A DNA stretch of 64,000 nt from Thermaceae bacterium (lineage in GTDB: Bacteria; Deinococcota; Deinococci; Deinococcales; Marinithermaceae): contig JAMOUW010000001.1 of the NCBI GenBank assembly GCA_027067955.1, positions 1 to 64,000 of the forward strand. The letters run 5' to 3'. The notes under the pieces were generated by a model. That model was not told the origin of the DNA. It saw only the letters and a program-made list of their open reading frames with translations, and did not search any database. Positions 20,719 through 31,145 of the stretch are shown piece after piece. The position numbers and the translations under genes were made by a program. Numbering within the stretch: the stretch's first letter is position 1; the number at the start of each line of letters is the position of its first letter.

Positions 20719-22848
20719 CTACTCGCGCTTGCGCAGGTAGCGCCACCCCAGCGGCTCGAGCGGCACCTGACCCCGGTAGGTCCGCCGCGCCTGCACGTCC
20801 TGCCAGGCGCCCGGGGGCAGCGGCGCGGTCTGGGGCTCCGTGGAGTTGTTGAAAAGCGCCAGCACCTCACCGGGGCCGGGCTCGCCGCGGTAGAAACCGA
20901 GCAGCGGCCCCTCGCCCAGGTAGGCGCGCCAGACGGCGGTATCGAAGGCGGGCAGGCTTTCCTTCAACCCCGCCAGCCCGCGGTAGAAGGCCTGCATCTC
21001 GGCGTCGCAGCGCTCCCACTGCAGGGGGTAGCGCTGTTTGTCGTAGGGATCCTTCTCGCCCACGAAGGCGCACTCATCGCCCTGGAAGTGCACCGGCACG
21101 CCCGGCAGCGCGTAGAGGATCGCCGTCGCCAGACGCTGCCGCGCCAGCCCCTCGGGCGAGGGCTGCTGGCCGAACTTTCCTCCGCCCAAGTCGGTGAGCA
21201 GGCGGCTGGTGTCGTGCGAGTCGATGAGGTTGAAGCCCATGTCGGTCGCCGCCTCCGGCAGCACCGCATAGACCTGGCTTATCTCCCGCAGCGCGCGCTT
21301 GCCGCTGGCGAACGCCGCCGGCTTGCCCTTGGCGTACTTGAGGATCGCACCGCGGCCGAGAGCGTAGTTCATCAGGCTGTCGAACTCGTCCCCCTGGAGC
21401 CAGCTGGCGTCGGCCTGCCAGATCTCGGCCACCAGGTAGGTCTCGGGGTTGACCTTCTTGAGCTCGCGCCGCATCTCGGCGAAGAAGCCGTGGGCGCCTG
21501 CCAGGTCGCCCGGAACATCCACCCGCACGCCGTCGAAGCCGAAGCGGATCCAGTACCCCGCCGCCTCGAGCAGGTAGCGCCGCACCGCCGGATTGCCGGT
21601 GTTGAGCTTGGGCAGGCTGCCAATATTCCACCAGCACTCGTAGGCCGTTTCGTCGCCCGGCTCGAAGGGCCACTTCTTGATGAAGTACCAGTTCCAGTAG
21701 GGCGAGTTGGGGCCGTTTTTGACCACGTCACGGAATGCCCAGAAGCCGAGGCCGGTGTGATTGGGCACGAAGTCGAAGAGCACCCTAATACCGCGTTCGT
21801 GGGCCTCGTCCAGCAGCCGGCGCAGGGTTTCCTTGTCGCCGAACTTGGGCGAGACCTTGAGGTAGTCGTGGGTGTCGTAACCGTGGGCCGAACCGGAGTC
21901 GAAGACGGGGTTGAGGTAGACGAGCCCAACGCCCTGAACAGCCAGGTAGTCGAGCTTTTGGATGACGCCGGCTAGGTCGCCGCCAAAGTACTGGTGGCAG
22001 CAAAGCTGCGGCGTAACCGGGCCGTTCCAGGGCGAAAGGAAGGGTTTGTTGTTTGGGTCGAGCCGCCGCCACCGGGCGTTGAAGTTGTACTCGTCGCTGG
22101 CCAGCGCCAGCTCGTCGCCCGCCACGTCGCCATTGAGGAACCGTTCCGGGAAGATCTGGTAGCCCACCCGCTGGCCTACCCAGTCGAGGCCGCCAAAGGC
22201 CTTTCCGCCGTACTCGTAGGGGCCAAAATCGGCCTCGCGGCCGTCTGTCTGAACGACGTGGATACGATAGCTGGTCGGCTCGTTCGGCAGGCTGACGCGC
22301 CAGTAGTCGCGTCCCTGCGCCGCGAGCTGAAAGTACATCGGGTAACTCGCCTTGGGGGTAACGAGCGTTGCTTTGGCGACGCTGCCGGAGCTGGCGGCAA
22401 AGCGCACGGCCAGCCGCCTGTCGGCCACCGAGAGGTAGCGCGCCTGGGCGGGGTCGTGCTCGAAGGCGAGCTCCACCGGCCCGCTGGCCTGCTTGACGAC
22501 CGGCGCTTCCACGATGCGCACCGCGTTCTGGCCGCCGAAGCCGTCGCCTGAGCAACCGTCCGCGGCCGGGTCAACCATCGGATGGCCAAAGGTGGGATCG
22601 TCACACATGTCCTTCGGCCACTGGCCGTTGATGAAAAACTTGTAGGTGTACTCGCCCGGCTCCAGGTCGAGGGTGACCGTCCAGGAGCCGTCGGGCTGGG
22701 GCTGCATCGGCGTTTCGCCCCAGCCGTTGAAGCTGCCGCGCAGGCTAACCGAGCGCACCTCGAGCCCTGGTGACGGCATGTATTTGAAGGTCACCTGTAT
22801 GGCCAGGACCAAACCCAGCATAGGCAAAAAGGCCAGTACTTTGCGCAT
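20719..22848 (-). CDS. Secreted GH13 alpha-amylase/neopullulanase with N-terminal starch-binding module
   Basis: The 709-residue protein should hydrolyse starch or pullulan outside the cytoplasm and feed the MalEFG transporter. It has a hydrophobic signal sequence (MRKVLAFLPMLGLVLAIQ), an E-set/CBM48-like module (SVSLRGSFNGWGETPM, GEYTYKFFINGQWP), a second beta domain, then the GH13 barrel with VLFDFVPNHTG, DGVRVDVPGDL (nucleophile Asp), LVAEIW (acid Glu) and LIDSHDTSR (Asp). The motifs fit the neopullulanase/cyclomaltodextrinase branch; exact specificity is uncertain. The ATG at 22848 has AAAGGAG five bases upstream and is followed by a signal peptide; the track start 82 codons upstream is not credible. 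Confidence 0.9.
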   Translation of the reverse strand: MRKVLAFLPMLGLVLAIQVTFKYMPSPGLEVRSVSLRGSFNGWGETPMQPQPDGSWTVTLDLEPGEYTYKFFINGQWPKDMCDDPTFGHPMVDPAADGCSGDGFGGQNAVRIVEAPVVKQASGPVELAFEHDPAQARYLSVADRRLAVRFAASSGSVAKATLVTPKASYPMYFQLAAQGRDYWRVSLPNEPTSYRIHVVQTDGREADFGPYEYGGKAFGGLDWVGQRVGYQIFPERFLNGDVAGDELALASDEYNFNARWRRLDPNNKPFLSPWNGPVTPQLCCHQYFGGDLAGVIQKLDYLAVQGVGLVYLNPVFDSGSAHGYDTHDYLKVSPKFGDKETLRRLLDEAHERGIRVLFDFVPNHTGLGFWAFRDVVKNGPNSPYWNWYFIKKWPFEPGDETAYECWWNIGSLPKLNTGNPAVRRYLLEAAGYWIRFGFDGVRVDVPGDLAGAHGFFAEMRRELKKVNPETYLVAEIWQADASWLQGDEFDSLMNYALGRGAILKYAKGKPAAFASGKRALREISQVYAVLPEAATDMGFNLIDSHDTSRLLTDLGGGKFGQQPSPEGLARQRLATAILYALPGVPVHFQGDECAFVGEKDPYDKQRYPLQWERCDAEMQAFYRGLAGLKESLPAFDTAVWRAYLGEGPLLGFYRGEPGPGEVLALFNNSTEPQTAPLPPGAWQDVQARRTYRGQVPLEPLGWRYLRKRE

Positions 22849-22925
22849 TTTCGCTCCTTTCACGCCCCCCGCGCGGCGCGCCTCGAAACGTGCAGTCCAC
22901 AGGCGGGCACCGGGATCCTGATCTT

Positions 22926-24437
22926 TCATTCCTTGACCGCGCCGGCGGTGTAACCAGAAACGAAGTACTGTTGAAAACCGTAGAAGATGAGCAGGATGGG
23001 TAGCGAACCGAGCACGCTGGCGGCGGCGAACAGCCCCCACTTGGTTGAGAACTGGCCGGTGGTGAAGCTGTAGAGGCCCAGGCCGACCGTCCACTTGTCG
23101 ACGCCGGTCAGGACCAGGTTGGCCATAATGAACTCGGAGTAGGTGCCGACGAACTGGAGCAAGAATATGAAGACGAACATCGGCGCCGAAAGCGGCAGGA
23201 CGATGCGGGTAAAGGCCTGCCAGCGGGTAGCGCCGTCGATGTAGGCCGCCTCTTCCAGACTCCGCCCCAGGCTCTCGACGTAGCCCTTGTAGACCCAGCT
23301 GCCGAAACTGATTATGCCGCCCGAGTAGGCCAGCAGGAGGCCGGTAAAGGTGCCCAGCAGGTCGAGCCAGCTAAGCAGGTAGTAGATGGCCACCAGCGCC
23401 AAAAAGCCGGGGAACATCTGGATGAAGATGAAGGTTAGCAGCGTTGGGTAGCGGCCGGGAAAGCTAAAGCGGGCGAAGGCGTAACCGGCGGTGGCCGTTA
23501 GGGCGATAGCCAAAAGGCCGCTCGAGCCCGAAACCAGCAGGGTGTTGCGCACCCAGAGCAAAAACTTACTCTCGGTGCCGACGCCGGTGAACTGGTCGGG
23601 GCTGAGGAAGACGACCAGCACGAAGAGGGTGGCGGCAAAGCCAAAGAGGGCGCGACCGTGCCAGACCCGGTAAACCTCGCCGCCACGCCGCCCCAGCCAG
23701 GCCAGCAGCAAAGCCGCCAGCAACAACAAGACCGCCAGCAGCAACACCGCCCACTGCCAGGGGTAGATGACCACCCCGTCGACCAGCTTGGCGTAGTTGG
23801 CCCAGCTGACGTGGTCGAGCGCCGGCAGCACCTTGGCCCGCACTAGCAGCCAGCTACTCTCCACCTTGCGGAAGCTGAAGAGGTTGTTGCGCGGGTCGAA
23901 GGAGGCGCTAACCACCTGCAGCACCGGGTAGTAGACCAGGATTACCAGCGTCCACATCAAGAGGTGGGTCAGCCCCTGGCCGAAGAGCGGCCAGACGGGA
24001 CGGCGGCGGCCCGAAAGACGGTTGCCGATTTTGATGACCAGCCAGCTGTAAACGAACAAAGTTACGACTGCCACGGCGTAACCGGCCAGCACGTAACGCC
24101 AGCCGCCGGGGATGAAAACGGCGCCAAAGGCCGGTTTCGGCTGCACCCGGCTGGCCAGCTCCAGACTCAGCCCCCAGGTGTAAGCGGCCAGCTCGGCCAG
24201 ACCCAGCGTCCAGAGGGCTAGGCGCAGGCCGTCGGTTTCGTCGAGTAGCCGCCGGAGCCCGTAGCCCAGCGCGGCGGCGACCAAAACGAAACCCAGGGCC
24301 ACGAACCAGTCGCCGCGCTCGAGGCCGTAAACCAGAAAACTATTCGGCCGCAGGCCGCGCCCGGCAAAGAAGCCCCGCCGCGCCGCCAAATAGGCCAGCA
24401 GCAAACCGGCGAAGGCCGCCCAGCCGCGCCGGCTCAC
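22926..24437 (-). CDS. malG: Maltodextrin ABC transporter permease MalG, enlarged
   Basis: This inner-membrane permease has the EAA loop EEAAYIDGATRWQAFTRIVLP that contacts the ATPase, placing it in the MalG family. At 503 residues it is much larger than usual (about 280-300). About 130 extra N-terminal residues add several helices, and further hydrophobic segments with a spacer lie between helix 1 and the core (WQWAVLLLAVLLLLAALLLAWL). The GTG start overlaps the malF stop (GTGA). No malK is present; the ATPase must be encoded elsewhere and may be shared. Confidence 0.9.
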   Translation of the reverse strand: MSRRGWAAFAGLLLAYLAARRGFFAGRGLRPNSFLVYGLERGDWFVALGFVLVAAALGYGLRRLLDETDGLRLALWTLGLAELAAYTWGLSLELASRVQPKPAFGAVFIPGGWRYVLAGYAVAVVTLFVYSWLVIKIGNRLSGRRRPVWPLFGQGLTHLLMWTLVILVYYPVLQVVSASFDPRNNLFSFRKVESSWLLVRAKVLPALDHVSWANYAKLVDGVVIYPWQWAVLLLAVLLLLAALLLAWLGRRGGEVYRVWHGRALFGFAATLFVLVVFLSPDQFTGVGTESKFLLWVRNTLLVSGSSGLLAIALTATAGYAFARFSFPGRYPTLLTFIFIQMFPGFLALVAIYYLLSWLDLLGTFTGLLLAYSGGIISFGSWVYKGYVESLGRSLEEAAYIDGATRWQAFTRIVLPLSAPMFVFIFLLQFVGTYSEFIMANLVLTGVDKWTVGLGLYSFTTGQFSTKWGLFAAASVLGSLPILLIFYGFQQYFVSGYTAGAVKE

Positions 24438-25795
24438 CTTCGCCCCTCCTCACGCAGCGCCCCGCTAACGCGGAAGTTGGCCAGGCTGATACCGACGGTC
24501 AAAACGAAGATGACCAGGCTGATGGCCGCCCCCAGGCCGTAGGCCGACTGCCCCTCGGAGCGAAAAGCGGTCTTGTAGGCCCAGGAGATGAGGATGTCGG
24601 TCGCCTGAGCGGTCGAAAGCTGCCCCTCGACCGCCGGCCCGCCGCCGGTCAGCAGGTAGATGACATTGAAGTTGTTGAAGTTGAAGGCGAATGAAGCCAG
24701 CAGAATGGGCACGAAGGCGGTCTTGAGCAGCGGCAGGGTGATGAACTGGAAGGCGTCGAGGCCGCTGGCGCCGTCTACCTTGGCCGCCTCGTAGAGTTCG
24801 TCGGGGATGGTCGATAGCGCCCCCAGAGTGGCGGTCATCATGTAGGGAAAGCCCAGCCAGAGGTTGACCAGCAGCACCGCCACCTTGGCCCACAAGGGGT
24901 CGAGCAGCCAGGGAATCGGGTAGATGCCCAAAAGCCCCAAAAGCCGGTTGATGGCCCCGAACTGTTTGTTGAGGAGCGCCACCCACATCTGGATGCTAAT
25001 CACCCCGGGTAGCGCCCAGGAAATGATTAGCAGGGTCCGGTAGAGGTTGCGCAGTTTTAGTTCTTTGTTGTTGAGCAGCACGCCCAAGAGCAGGCCGACC
25101 AGCGCGGTCGAAAGCACGGTAAAAGCGGCGAAGACGACGTTCCAGACGAAGACCGGCCAGAGCGCCCGCGAGGCGTTCTTGAAGATGAAGACGAAGTTCT
25201 TGAAACCGACAAAGTGAAAAGCGTTGACCCGGTAGGCGTATTCGGGCTCAAAAGAAGGGGCTCGGTCGAGGGTCAGCGTTTTGCCCGCCCCGGCCACTAC
25301 CCGAAAGCGACCGCAGTGACCGCCGCCCACCAGCTCCAGCTCCTGACCGACGCAGCTTTCGCCGCAACCGAGCGATTCAACCGGGTCGGCGGCCAGAGTA
25401 ATGCGGGGGCCGACCACGGCGACGACGGCGGTCTCGGTGGACCTGTCGGGCAGACCGTTGCGCATTCCCGAGTAATCGGTAAAAGCCAGGTAGACGGTCA
25501 GGGCTATCGGATAGACGGTAAAGACCAGCAAAAAGACTATCGCCGGCAGCAGGTAGTACCAGTCGGTCAAAAAGGGGAAGGTGCGGGCCAGAAAGAAGAG
25601 GAAAGGCAACAAGAAGGCCGCCGAGGCGATCAGGATCAGCCAGTTCGGCACCCCCTCGGGCCGGCCGGCGGCTACGGCCGCCGTTTCCAGTACCCAAAAG
25701 AGCGCCGATCCCGCGGCAAAGGCAAACACGAGCGCGCCGCCCAAAAGGGTAATGGCGACCACGTAGCCGCGCAACCCCGGAGGATGACGGTACAA
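24434..25795 (-). CDS. malF: Maltodextrin ABC transporter permease MalF
   Basis: The 453-residue membrane protein carries EAAKVDGASGLDAFQFITLP (EAA loop) and the MalF-type layout of extra N-terminal helices followed by a periplasmic loop before the core permease. The loop (about residues 115-195) contains three Cys (LGCGESCVG, GGHCGRF) and a beta-rich segment, presumably the counterpart of the E. coli P2 loop that touches MalE. The start is TTG at 25795 with GGGAGC six bases upstream. An intercistronic hairpin separates it from malE. Confidence 0.92.
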   Translation of the reverse strand: MYRHPPGLRGYVVAITLLGGALVFAFAAGSALFWVLETAAVAAGRPEGVPNWLILIASAAFLLPFLFFLARTFPFLTDWYYLLPAIVFLLVFTVYPIALTVYLAFTDYSGMRNGLPDRSTETAVVAVVGPRITLAADPVESLGCGESCVGQELELVGGGHCGRFRVVAGAGKTLTLDRAPSFEPEYAYRVNAFHFVGFKNFVFIFKNASRALWPVFVWNVVFAAFTVLSTALVGLLLGVLLNNKELKLRNLYRTLLIISWALPGVISIQMWVALLNKQFGAINRLLGLLGIYPIPWLLDPLWAKVAVLLVNLWLGFPYMMTATLGALSTIPDELYEAAKVDGASGLDAFQFITLPLLKTAFVPILLASFAFNFNNFNVIYLLTGGGPAVEGQLSTAQATDILISWAYKTAFRSEGQSAYGLGAAISLVIFVLTVGISLANFRVSGALREEGRR

Positions 25796-25800
25796 GAGAA

Positions 25801-25828
25801 GCTCCCGCCGGGAGCAGCCGCTCCCGGC
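25801..25828 (-). promoter_or_regulatory. malE-malF intercistronic hairpin overlapping the malF ribosome site
   Basis: A perfect nine-base stem (GCCGGGAGC/GCTCCCGGC, 25807-25828) with a four-base loop lies between malE and malF. It has no U tail. A second, exclusive hairpin (GCTCCC-GGC-GGGAGC, 25801-25815) would bury the malF ribosome site. Hairpins at this point protect malE mRNA in enteric bacteria; here they could also set the malE:malF ratio. Confidence 0.55.
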
Positions 25829-25835
25829 CCTTTTC

Positions 25836-27032
25836 TCACTCGCCCTTGATGGCCTTCATGATTTCAGCTGCCATGCCGTCGATAATCTCCCTGACGTTTG
25901 AACCGGCGTCCCGGATAATCAGGGAGAGCGCATTGCCCCAGGGGCTCCAGACCTTGCCCATCTCGGGAATGTTGGGCATCGGATCACCCAGGGCGATGGT
26001 GGTTGAAAACCCCTCGACGACCGGGTCGTCCCCCAGCTTTTCGAGCGCCGCCAGCGAAACCGGGATGCGACCGCCGGCCCTGTTGAAGGCTACCTGGTTC
26101 TCGGGGCGGACCAGCGTCTTGGCAAAGTTGACCGCCGCCACCTTGTTGTTCGAGTAGGCGTTAACGACGACGCCCTGAACGCCCACGAAGGGGCCCCAGG
26201 CCTTGCCGCCCGGAGGCGCCGGCAGCGGAGCGATGCCAAAGTTGAGACCGGCCTTCTTGTAGTCTCCCAGCGCCCAAGGACCGTTGAGAATCATAGCCAG
26301 GACGCCGTCCTTGAAGGCGCCGTCGGCCACGCCGTAGTCGACGCCCTCGGGAATCAGCTCGTACTTGTAGCGCAGGTCTTTGATGAACTGGCCCGCCTTA
26401 TAGCCCGGCTCGCCGCCGAGGCCCAGGTCGTAGGGGTTGAGGCTGCCGTCGGCGTTCTTACCGAAAACATAGCCCCCGTAGGCCTTGAACCAGCCGTAGT
26501 TGAAGTAGGGGTTACCGAGGTCGTAGAGGAAGCCAAAGGTGTCTCCGGTGGTGTACTTCTGGGCCAGGGCCAAGAACTCGTCCCAGGTGGCGGGCGGGGT
26601 CTTGACCATGTCCTTGTTGTAGATCAGTGCCACCGACTCAGCATTCATCGGCAGGCCAAAGAGCCTTCCTCCGAAGCTGAAAGCGTCAACCGCTACCGGC
26701 ATCAAACCGGAAAGGTAGTCGCTGGTGGCGTATTTTCCAACGGGCTCGAGCACACCTGTAGCCGCCATCTCCCCTACCCAGTCATGGGGCACGGTAACCA
26801 CCAGGTCCGCCGCCTCACCCTGGGGCGCCCCCAGGATGAACTTTTGCTTGATGTCGTTGAAGGGAACCTCGACCACCTGGACTTTGACACCGGTCGCCTT
26901 TTCGTAGCGCTGTGCCTGGGTCTTGAGGAATTCGAGCTCGGGGCCGCCGAAATGGGTCCAAACGGTAATTTCTCCCGCCGCCGCAGCCAAGCCAACCACC
27001 AGCACCAGGGCCGCCATCAATAGCTTCTTCAT
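25836..27032 (-). CDS. malE: Maltose/maltodextrin-binding protein
   Basis: The extracytoplasmic binding protein delivers maltodextrins to MalFG. The 398-residue product has a signal peptide (MKKLLMAALVLVVGLAAAAG) and a cluster B sugar-binding fold start (EITVWTHFGGPELEFLKTQA), with LVVTVPHDWVGEMAATG and AMILNGPWALGDYKKAGL typical of MalE. There is no lipobox Cys. The ATG at 27032 has GGGAGGT five bases upstream; the 27 upstream residues in the track are not real. It is the first gene of malE-malF-malG-amylase-(dus). Confidence 0.94.
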   Translation of the reverse strand: MKKLLMAALVLVVGLAAAAGEITVWTHFGGPELEFLKTQAQRYEKATGVKVQVVEVPFNDIKQKFILGAPQGEAADLVVTVPHDWVGEMAATGVLEPVGKYATSDYLSGLMPVAVDAFSFGGRLFGLPMNAESVALIYNKDMVKTPPATWDEFLALAQKYTTGDTFGFLYDLGNPYFNYGWFKAYGGYVFGKNADGSLNPYDLGLGGEPGYKAGQFIKDLRYKYELIPEGVDYGVADGAFKDGVLAMILNGPWALGDYKKAGLNFGIAPLPAPPGGKAWGPFVGVQGVVVNAYSNNKVAAVNFAKTLVRPENQVAFNRAGGRIPVSLAALEKLGDDPVVEGFSTTIALGDPMPNIPEMGKVWSPWGNALSLIIRDAGSNVREIIDGMAAEIMKAIKGE

Positions 27033-27062
27033 ACGACACCTCCCGTCGCACCATACCAACTC

Positions 27063-27091
27063 GCGGTAGCGCCGACGTACAGCGTTACCGC
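27063..27091. promoter_or_regulatory. Inverted repeat upstream of malE, possible operator
   Basis: GCGGTAGCGC and GCGTTACCGC form ten-base arms with one mismatch across nine bases, about 30 bases before the malE ATG. Position and symmetry suit a repressor or activator site for maltose control. I do not recognise a specific regulator consensus. Confidence 0.45.
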
Positions 27092-27231
27092 CATTTACCG
27101 CTCCTGGTTTCATCTTAGCAGGGCTGAACCAGGTCCACGTTCACAAAGCATCTTCGACTCCTCCTTGCAACCATAGCGGCCCGCTGCGTTCCCGCGCGCT
27201 AAAATCTCGTTTTCTGCCCGCCAGCCCGCGG

Positions 27232-27237
27232 TATGAT
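27232..27237 (+). promoter_or_regulatory. Candidate leaderless -10 of the FUN14 gene
   Basis: TATGAT ends six bases before the GTG start. It is a strong -10 with no clear -35. Confidence 0.45.
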
Positions 27238-27243
27238 GCGCTC

Positions 27244-27558
27244 GTGGAAGCCCTGCAGCCCTACATCGGTCAGATAACCTTCGGGGGGCTCGCTGGATTC
27301 GTGGCCGGTTACGCCTTAAAAAAAGTAAGCAAGCTGGCCGCCCTGGTTTTGGGGCTTTTTTTCATTGGTCTGCAGGTAATGGCTTATTACGGCTTTATAG
27401 AAATCGATTGGACGCGTATACAGGCGAGTGTGGACCCGCTCCTGGAGGAGGACCGGCTGCGCACCCTGTGGCAACGACTGCTCGACGTGCTCACCTATAA
27501 CGCGCCCTTTGCCGGAGGCTTCGTTACAGGTCTGGTGCTGGGATTGAAAAGGGGCTAA
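27244..27558 (+). CDS. FUN14-family small membrane protein
   Basis: The 104-residue protein has three hydrophobic segments (ITFGGLAGFVAGYALKKVSK, AALVLGLFFIGLQVMAYYGF, PFAGGFVTGLVLGLKRG) and the GFvaGya.kk pattern of the FUN14 family. Bacterial members have no established function. The start is GTG, six bases after a TATGAT hexamer and without a ribosome site. It is divergent from malE. Confidence 0.75.
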   Translation: MEALQPYIGQITFGGLAGFVAGYALKKVSKLAALVLGLFFIGLQVMAYYGFIEIDWTRIQASVDPLLEEDRLRTLWQRLLDVLTYNAPFAGGFVTGLVLGLKRG

Positions 27559-27712
27559 CGGCGGCATACACCCGGCTTTATTCTTCCACCAACCTGCAAC
27601 ATCCCGGAGTCATCCCGGTTGATCCGGGGCGGTAATTGTAACCACATTTACGATTCCCTCACCGACCTCGGTTAGGCTGAGTAAGCTTCGGTACAGCCGA
27701 AGGGAGGAATGC

Positions 27713-28183
27713 ATGAGCGCAAGCAAAGACAAAGTGGTCACTATTGCCTATACCCTTACCGTTGACGGCGAAACCGTCGATCAGGGCGAGCTGGCCTACA
27801 TCCACGGACACCAGCAGATAATCCCCGGCCTCGAAAAGGAAATCGAGGGCCGTGAAGCGGGCGAATCATTCGAGGTAACCATCGCCCCGGAAGACGCCTA
27901 CGGCGAGCGCAACGAGGAAGGTGTGCAGGTGGTGCCCCGCTCAGCTTTCCCGGAAGACGCCGACGTCGCCGTAGGGGAGCAGTTCTATGCCCAGGACGAA
28001 CAGGGCAATCCTCTGCCCCTCACCGTAACAAGGGTGGAAGGAGAAGACGTTACCGTAGACTTCAACCATCCTCTGGCCGGTAAGACCCTGAACTTCGCCG
28101 TTGAAATCAAGGACGTGCGCGACGCCGATCCGGAAGAGCTCGCCCACGGACACGTGCACGGCCCCGGCGGACACCACCACTGA
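27713..28183 (+). CDS. slyD: FKBP-type peptidyl-prolyl isomerase SlyD
   Basis: SlyD is a cytoplasmic prolyl isomerase and chaperone with a metal-binding tail. The 156-residue protein has the FKBP core split by the IF chaperone domain (VTIAYTLTVDGETVDQGELAYIHG, IIPGLEKEIEGREAGE, APEDAYGERNEE, DFNHPLAGKTLNFAVEI) and ends in the His-rich HGHVHGPGGHHH, able to bind Ni or Zn. A GGGAGGA site precedes the ATG. A strong hairpin follows the stop. Confidence 0.96.
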   Translation: MSASKDKVVTIAYTLTVDGETVDQGELAYIHGHQQIIPGLEKEIEGREAGESFEVTIAPEDAYGERNEEGVQVVPRSAFPEDADVAVGEQFYAQDEQGNPLPLTVTRVEGEDVTVDFNHPLAGKTLNFAVEIKDVRDADPEELAHGHVHGPGGHHH

Positions 28184-28190
28184 ATAACCT

Positions 28191-28236
28191 GCCAAGCGCA
28201 AGACCCTCGGCGTCAACCGGGGGTCTTGCGCTTGGC
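28191..28236 (+). terminator. Hairpin downstream of slyD
   Basis: A perfect 16-base stem (GCCAAGCGCAAGACCC and its complement) encloses a 14-base loop, seven bases after the slyD stop. No T run follows, so it either ends transcription by hairpin strength or protects the 3' end. Confidence 0.6.
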
Positions 28237-28395
28237 TCCCCGGCCTTCCTGAGCGCACCCAACTACAGGCAACAGGCGGCGGATCAGCACATCCTCACAC
28301 TCCCTCCCTGCCGCGCCGGGGCTTGCTGCACCGGCGCGCGCGAAAAATTTCCCGCTACAGTCCCCGGCCTTACGGTAAACATCCCGGCTGCGCCG

Positions 28396-28401
28396 TAAAA
28401 T
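28396..28401 (+). promoter_or_regulatory. Candidate leaderless -10 of the DUF1028 gene
   Basis: TAAAAT ends six bases before the ATG of the DUF1028 gene; no ribosome site and no -35 match. Confidence 0.4.
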
Positions 28402-28407
28402 GCGGGC

Positions 28408-29991
<1,584 letters not shown>

Positions 29992-30050
29992 GGTCTTACC
30001 TCCGCTTCTCCGGCAGTATTATAGACCGAAACCAAGGCTTCGTACCGGAC

Positions 30051-31145
30051 CTAACCGAAGCGAACCGGGTCGTTGCCGCGGAAAACATGCACGTGAACAC
30101 CCTCCGCATGCAGCAGGCCGCGCCGCTGCTGCAATCTGACCATACCCTCGGTGCGGCCCCAGACCGGACGCCCCTTTTCCCCGGGGCGCAGGAAGAACCC
30201 CTCGGGAAAAGCGAGCAGGTGCACCCTGGCTGCCCGGGCGCGCGCGGCCAGGGCTCCCTCGATCACCGCCGGCGGAGCTTCCTGGGTGAGCACTATCAGG
30301 TTCACGCCGGGAGGCGGCAACGGCGGGGCGCTTGCCGCCTCCACGGACTCGAGCCGGGCTAGCGCCGCCAGCATGGTGCGTAACGCCTCGAGACCGCGGG
30401 CCGGCTCCTGCTTAAAACCCGGATAAGCCAGACCCACCGAAAGCCCCATGTCCATCCAGCGCACGGCCAGGCTGGCGGCCAGCTCCGCCATGTGGTCTAG
30501 GTACACTTCGCTGCCCCGGGGATCGATGTAAATCCATACTCCGGTGGCCCGCACCCAGGAGAACTCGCGCACCATCAACTCTCCCCTGCGGGCGGTTGCC
30601 TTCCAGTGGATACGACGCAGTGCATCGCCAGGACGGTACTCGCGGGCGCCGCGGTAGCGGCTCGCATCCTCCAGTCCCACCCGGGGCGACTCGGGCCCCT
30701 CGGCCAGCAGGGTGAGAGCCAGCTCCGGGGGGAGCTGCTCCCAGAAGCGCGGGTATACGTAAATCCGGCCGGTTTCCCCATCGAGCCGCACCTCGCGCTC
30801 AAAAACACCCAGTACGTCACGAACGAAAAGACGGGCGCCGGGCAGTGCAAACTCGCCGCGGCGGCGCGGCTCTATGCCTGCAGAAAGACGCACGCTGACG
30901 CGACCCCATCCCAGACCTGCCGCCTGGAGGCCGCTGAACCCCAAGCGCGGAGCCGCCTTCCACTCAAGCCGCCATATTCCCGGTAGCGGAAGATAAAACT
31001 CCGCCTCCAGCTCCAGCGGTCTTTCCCGGCCCGCCGCCCCGTGGGGTCGGGTGGTGCGCACCCGCTGCCCGCCGGTGCCAAAGCCGGGCAGGACCACAAG
31101 AAGCACCAAAACGGCCAGGGCAACTAACAGCAAGGCAGCGCTCAA
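30051..31145 (-). CDS. DUF58 domain protein (MoxR partner)
   Basis: The 364-residue protein has two N-terminal hydrophobic segments close to the start (ALLLVALAVLVLLVVLPGF) and the DUF58 motif YRGAREYRPGDALRRIHWKA followed by a von Willebrand A-like region. DUF58 proteins work with MoxR AAA+ ATPases as metal-dependent adaptors. The TTG start overlaps the moxR stop (TTGA). It is the third gene of DUF4129-moxR-DUF58. Confidence 0.87.
   Translation of the reverse strand: MSAALLLVALAVLVLLVVLPGFGTGGQRVRTTRPHGAAGRERPLELEAEFYLPLPGIWRLEWKAAPRLGFSGLQAAGLGWGRVSVRLSAGIEPRRRGEFALPGARLFVRDVLGVFEREVRLDGETGRIYVYPRFWEQLPPELALTLLAEGPESPRVGLEDASRYRGAREYRPGDALRRIHWKATARRGELMVREFSWVRATGVWIYIDPRGSEVYLDHMAELAASLAVRWMDMGLSVGLAYPGFKQEPARGLEALRTMLAALARLESVEAASAPPLPPPGVNLIVLTQEAPPAVIEGALAARARAARVHLLAFPEGFFLRPGEKGRPVWGRTEGMVRLQQRRGLLHAEGVHVHVFRGNDPVRFG

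Noticed and set aside
19767-20870. 367-residue reverse ORF overlapping dus
   Set aside because: It is a Gly/Ala/Arg shadow of dus in another frame; the dus frame has all family motifs.
28191-28236. Attachment site or transposon end at the slyD hairpin
   Set aside because: It is a simple stem-loop just after a stop codon with no flanking duplication or transposase; a terminator-like role is enough.
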